A DNA stretch of 38,026 nucleotides, from the NCBI GenBank assembly GCA_900550645.1, contig URTA01000020.1:1-38026 (forward strand). Direction: 5' to 3'. A program made the translations under genes and the position numbers. Within the stretch, counting starts at the first letter, position 1, and every line of letters begins with the position of its first letter. Of the stretch, positions 34,477-38,026 are shown in pieces. The notes beneath the pieces are model-generated. The model had not been told where the DNA came from. It saw only the letters and a program-made list of their open reading frames with translations, and ran no database searches. This DNA comes from an uncultured Porphyromonadaceae bacterium (GTDB taxonomy: Bacteria > Bacteroidota > Bacteroidia > Bacteroidales > Muribaculaceae).

Positions 34477-34545
34477 ATCGTCTGTTTCTGTGCGGCACGC
34501 CCGGCGAGCCGCCAGTTCATGGATTGGAAGTGTCTGAATCGCCAA

Positions 34546-34577
34546 CAAATTTAGCCCCATTATCTGAATCCTGCAAC
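34546..34577 (-). promoter_or_regulatory. Bacteroidetes promoter for the glycogen operon
   Basis: On the minus strand, GTTG (34577-34574) and TAAATTTG (34553-34546) are 20 nt apart. The predicted start site is near 34540, giving a leader of about 63 nt before the ATG at 34476. It decides the start codon of the debranching enzyme. Confidence 0.65.
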
Positions 34578-34646
34578 AGTTGCGCCCCTAAAAAATCCTC
34601 GCAAGCCCCGTTTTTGCGTTGTTTCCGCGAAATAATATGTGTAAAA

Positions 34647-34678
34647 TTTGTTTATCCGAAATAATCAGCGTAAATTTG
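34647..34678 (+). promoter_or_regulatory. Bacteroidetes promoter for the C10 protease gene
   Basis: TTTG at 34647-34650, 20 nt, then TAAATTTG at 34671-34678, a full consensus match. The leader before the ATG at 34763 is about 78 nt. The gene therefore still has a good promoter despite its in-frame stop. Confidence 0.75.
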
Positions 34679-34762
34679 CATGCACATACAGCCTGCTGTG
34701 CATTGCCCTCAAGCTCAGCATGCCCGCAGGCCGCATTTATAAACCCTTAAACACAAATCGTT

Positions 34763-37066
34763 ATGAGAAGACTAATCCTCGCAGCAACGGCATTGATGGC
34801 TTTGTCACCGTCTTTCGCCCGCACGCTGACCCCTGACGAGGCACTGGCCCGCGCCGCTGCCGACGCTCCGCAGAAGGCCCGCTCCTTCCTCTCCGCCTCA
34901 CCCCGGCTCATCCATACCGGAAAGCTCGCGTCGCTAACCACCTGCTAGATCTTCACCACCGACCGCGCTACGCTCATCCTCGGCGCAGACGAGCTGTCGA
35001 AGCCGGTGCTCGGATACATCGACCGACCGGTGACCGACCGGACGCAGATGCCCGACCAGCTGAAATGGTGGCTTGAGGAGTACGGCCGCGAGATTGAGCA
35101 TGCCAACAATGCACAGGCTTCGGGCGTGATGGCTTCAGGCACTGCCGCGCCAGCACGCGAGGCTGACGGGCGCACCAACATCACGCCGCTGCTCGCCACG
35201 ACTTGGGACCAGCTGTCGCCCTACAACATGCTCACCCCTGACCCGAACACGACCGTAACCGGCTGCGTGGCAACGGCTATGGCGCAGGTGATGAAATACT
35301 ACAACTATCCGTCGAGTGGCACAGGCACCGTCGGCGTGACCTACAACGGCGGCTCGCTCACAATGAACCTCGACCAGACGACGTTCAACTGGAGCCAGAT
35401 GCTCAACAGCTATGCCGACAACGCCGGCACTTACGAGGAGCAAATGGCTGTCGCCACGCTCATGAAGGCGTGCGGATATGCCGTCAAGATGAATTACGGC
35501 CCCTCGTCGGGCGCGACGGCACGTAATATGGCCAATGCCATGGTTAATAACTTCAAGTACGACATCGGCCTCGACCTGGTGTACCGCGACTACTGCACCG
35601 ACGAGGAGTGGGACGCCATAGTATATGACAACCTGCAGAAAGGACACCCCATACTCTATTCCGGCATAACGGAGAGCGGCGGCGGACACGAGTTTGTCTG
35701 CGACGGTTACCGCACCGACGGCTACTACCATTTCAACTGGGGCTGGAGCGGCCAATATGACGGCTATTTCACCCTCTCTGCGCTCAACCCCGAGGGTCAG
35801 GGTACAGGCGGCTACGAGGGCGGCTACAACTACCGCCAGAACATCGTGGTCAACATCAACACTCCGCAGGAGGGGTCTGTGAAGCCCGATGCATGGATGA
35901 GCACCGACAACAGCACGGAGTATACATTTGACGGGCGTTCTGTGGACATGTCCAATGAGTTCGCTTCGTTTGCCAACGGCTCAATGTATGACGGCGTTTT
36001 CGACCTTGGCGTAATGCTCGAAACACCGCAGGGCGATGCCCTCGCAGTTCCGTTCTACCGCAGCCAGTCGATACCTGTATACTACGGCACTCCCCAATAT
36101 GGAGGCGCAATCCCCTCGACAGTGGCTGACGGCGCGTACACGCTCATGCCCGCATACAGCATTTCGGGAAACAACGACTGGAAGGCGATGAAAACGCCGG
36201 TGGCAGGCCGCAATTTCCCGAAAATATACCTGCGCAGCGAGCGCATATACCCGTACCTCGACGGACAGGACAATGCCACATACTCTGACCCCGAAGTGTC
36301 CGAGCTGACCCCTGGCTGCGACTACACGTTCACCGTCAGCGGCACTCGCAATGCCAATGTCACGCAGGATATGCTCATAGAGTGCCGCGTCGTTATGCTG
36401 AACAGGGAAATGGAAGCGGTTTCGTTTACAGACTATGCTGAAATGCTCCTGACCGACGGCAACCCCGTCAGCATCACCTTGACCGGCTCGCTGGACGAGG
36501 ATGTGCAGCCCGGCGAATACAGTATGATGCTGTGCGACCCCTGGGGCTTGGTGTTGCTTGAGAAGAAGGTGACAGTCACATCGCCAGAGCTTCCTGCCTC
36601 CAACGTGATGGTGACCAGTGTCGCTGTCGATGAGAACATCTATGTCGGCAAGCCTTTCACCGCTACTGCCACTGCCGTCAATAACGGCACTGCTGACGAG
36701 AACTCGACCGCCACTGTCTACCTGTTCCCCGCAGAGGAGGGCATGGAGGCATCGACAGCTGTCGGCACAGCCGATTTCGTTGTCCCCGCAGACGGCGAGC
36801 CACATGACATCGCGTTCAGCTGCCAGACACCCACCGACTTCACAGCCGGAAACTATGTGCTGACTGTAGAGTATTGCACTGACCGCCACTCCGAAATGTT
36901 CATCGTCGAGGTCAAGGCTGACCAGTCAGGCGTGAATGTCATCGAAGTCGATGCCGACGCACGCTACTACGACCTGCAAGGCCGTGAGGTAAGCGCACGC
37001 GACCTGATGCCGGGCATCTACATCGTCCGCACTGCTGACCGCACTTTCAAAGTCGCAGTCAAGTAA
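34763..37066 (+). pseudogene. C10 (streptopain/interpain-like) cysteine protease, interrupted by in-frame TAG
   Basis: If the stop at 34946-34948 (codon 62) is ignored, this is one 767-codon frame. It has a signal peptide (MRRLILAATALMALSPSFA), a Spi-like propeptide (LTPDEALARAAADAP), and after the stop IFTTDRATLILGADE and KPVLGYIDRP, which continue the propeptide. The catalytic Cys is at codon 168 in TVTGCVATAMAQVMKYY, and the catalytic His at codon 309 in GGGHEFVCDGY, with HFNWGWSG nearby. The C-terminus ends DLQGREVSARDLMPGIYIV and a basic tail, type IX-like. The downstream part alone (first ATG 35006) lacks the signal peptide. Upstream and downstream parts are in the same frame, so this is a point nonsense mutation, a sequencing error or a suppressed amber codon. 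A terminator follows. Confidence 0.85.
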
Positions 37067-37093
37067 CCATTTTACGATTTGTCATGATAGATT

Positions 37094-37122
37094 GAGGGGG
37101 TGTGCATTCCGCATACCCCCTC
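37094..37122. terminator. Intrinsic terminator after the C10 protease gene
   Basis: GAGGGGGTGTGC (37094-37105) pairs with GCATACCCCCTC (37111-37122, one G-U pair) around ATTCC, and TTTATG follows. It serves the C10 gene and may also catch transcripts from the convergent XRE gene. Confidence 0.75.
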
Positions 37123-37182
37123 TTTATGTCAGGCTGCGCAGCCCAGTGGGACACGCCGTGCCGTTGACAGTTGTTCTTAATG

Positions 37183-37218
37183 CTCCGAGTTCTCGGAGTT
37201 CTCGGAGTACTCTGAGAA
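37183..37218. repeat. CTCCGAG 9-nt tandem cluster, copy C
   Basis: Units start at 37183, 37192, 37201 and 37210: CTCCGAGTT, CTCGGAGTT, CTCGGAGTA, CTCTGAGAA. The period is exactly 9 nt and the core matches the clusters at 29.17 and 29.46 kb. It lies between the C10 terminator and the stop of the XRE gene. Confidence 0.8.
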
Positions 37219-37247
37219 CGGCTAAGCCAGCTTGGATTTCAGCTGGT

Positions 37248-37562
37248 TCATTTTTTCGGGTGTCTGATTCGTTGGATTTTCTTGTCGTTGGCGCGGTACA
37301 TGTACGGCGACTCTGGAAGCTCCGGCAACAGGCTGTCCCAGCTCTCGAACATCCCCACGGCGCGGAGCAGCCGCAGCAGCGTGCTCATCGACATGTCATA
37401 GATGTTGCCGGTCTCGAATCGGTACAGGGTGGTCATGCCGATGCCCGAAATCTCCGAAACCTCCTTGCGCGTTAGCTTGCAGCGCAACCGGTATTCGCGA
37501 AACCTCGTCCCCAGCTCCTGGACTATCTCCGGCGTTGACATTGACTTTCTCGTAAGTGCCAT
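37248..37562 (-). CDS. XRE-family helix-turn-helix transcriptional regulator
   Basis: This 104-residue protein has a single Cro/C1-type helix-turn-helix: LGTRFREYRLRCKLTRKEVSEISGIG, where the recognition helix follows as MTTLYRFETGN, then MSTLLRLLRAVGMFESW. The short C-terminal tail is basic (KIQRIRHPKK). Proteins of this size are often the antitoxin or regulator of a HipA-like pair, but no partner gene lies on the downstream side; the space toward the C10 gene holds only a repeat cluster and a terminator. It has a full consensus promoter. Its operator and targets are unknown. Confidence 0.88.
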   Translation of the reverse strand: MALTRKSMSTPEIVQELGTRFREYRLRCKLTRKEVSEISGIGMTTLYRFETGNIYDMSMSTLLRLLRAVGMFESWDSLLPELPESPYMYRANDKKIQRIRHPKK

Positions 37563-37617
37563 TGTGTGGATAATAAAGCCGCAAAAACGGCGTTAATGTT
37601 CCATATAGTGTCACTTG

Positions 37618-37649
37618 CAAAATTAGGAAATTCCGCCGACACCGCCAAA
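37618..37649 (-). promoter_or_regulatory. Bacteroidetes promoter for the XRE regulator
   Basis: On the minus strand, TTTG (37649-37646) and TAATTTTG (37625-37618) are 20 nt apart, an exact consensus match. The leader before the ATG at 37562 is about 50 nt. Confidence 0.75.
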
Positions 37650-38026
37650 ACCCACCCCACAAAATCTCTCATGAATGTGTTGTCAGTTCTCGGCAAACGC
37701 AATGGGAGATAAGTTGTGGCGGGCTGATGTCTCTCGTATATATTGGCATTAGTGGTTCACTGTGATATATGCCGAAACATCAGCCCCCGAACTACTTATT
37801 GTCCTGCTGTATTGTATGTCGCCGCCATACCTGTCGTGGTTAATCGACTGCTACGGCTTTGCTGCTTCATAACCTCATTTGTACTGCAGCGTGTCGGTAC
37901 GGTGTTTGGAATGAGGCTTCGATTTGCGCCGTCCGATTGTGTCAGGTGCGGTGTATTCTCTTGCCGGCTCTGCGGATCGTCCATAGTACATGGTGTCGGG
38001 TTCGTAGCTCCTCGCCTCTTCAGCTG
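37650..38026. other. 377 bp at the window end with no recognised gene
   Basis: The only frame of note is a 62-codon minus frame at 37796-37984 with no familiar motif and no promoter. The stretch is A/T-richer than the left neighbours and holds a long imperfect inverted repeat. A gene starting beyond the window cannot be excluded. Confidence 0.5.
37708..37800. repeat. Long imperfect inverted repeat
   Basis: The best arms are GGGCTGATGT (37721-37730) and ACATCAGCCC (37777-37786), perfect over 10 nt. Pairing continues outward with ATAAGT on the left (from about 37710) and ACTTAT on the right (to about 37799), and partly inward through TATATA and GGC. The whole could fold into one hairpin of about 90 nt, as in a small RNA or a MITE-like element. 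Confidence 0.5.

Noticed and set aside
32785..34554. A 589-codon plus-strand frame opposite the debranching enzyme
   Set aside because: It is the exact antisense of a clear glycogen debranching gene, is rich in Arg, Val and Ala without any motif, and arises from high GC at third positions.
37796..37984. A 62-codon minus-strand frame near the window end
   Set aside because: No motif, promoter or ribosome-binding site, and polar Gln/Ser/Thr/Asn-rich sequence typical of chance frames.

Overview
The window looks like chromosomal DNA of a gut-type Bacteroidales bacterium, either Muribaculaceae or Prevotellaceae. Three things point there. Many genes are preceded by the Bacteroidetes promoter (TTTG, 19-20 nt, TAnnTTTG). 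Secreted proteins carry type IX-like C-terminal tails. The gene content includes an archaeal-type Psd with PssA, a bacteroidal DnaE, an M6 protease, a C10 protease, and a GDE/GT4/GH57 glycogen cluster. There are no rRNA or tRNA genes, CRISPR arrays or transposases that I can see.

Layout. 1-4.0 kb: housekeeping genes tadA(-), yraN(+), birA(+), pyrH(+), then the psd-pssA operon(-). 4.2-7.9 kb: dnaE. Composition rises in GC inside this gene, from a moderate-GC left part to a GC-rich right part. 8.05-10.6 kb: a two-subunit chromate-type transporter and folC, overlapping as one operon. 10.6-11.1 kb: a non-coding stretch with five strong palindromes or hairpins. 11.1-16.8 kb: a lower-GC two-gene island encoding a very large sacsin/NO VEIN-like GHKL ATPase and a Upf1/Dna2-type SF1 helicase. 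It abuts, tail to tail, an ECF sigma factor gene. 16.8-20.1 kb: ECF sigma factor(-), lepA(-) and a Crp/Fnr regulator(+).

20.1-28.9 kb holds secreted proteins: a small FN3/jelly-roll protein(-), an M6 metalloprotease(+) and a 1523-residue multi-FN3, choice-of-anchor-J-like protein(+) in tandem with it. 28.9-29.84 kb: a 926 bp intergenic region packed with short repeats of about 9 nt period arranged as inverted clusters. 29.84-34.5 kb: a minus-strand glycogen/alpha-glucan operon (debranching enzyme, GT4 glycosyltransferase, GH57). 34.76-37.07 kb: a C10 cysteine protease gene interrupted by one in-frame TAG with its active site intact. 37.25-37.56 kb: an XRE regulator, then about 460 bp with no recognisable gene but a long imperfect inverted repeat.

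The best candidates for something undescribed are the two-gene GHKL ATPase plus helicase island (probably anti-phage or anti-plasmid defence, inferred from architecture and composition) and the 9-nt-period repeat clusters at 29.05-29.82 kb, one family of which recurs at 37.18 kb. All family assignments come from reading motifs by eye; no database search was run.
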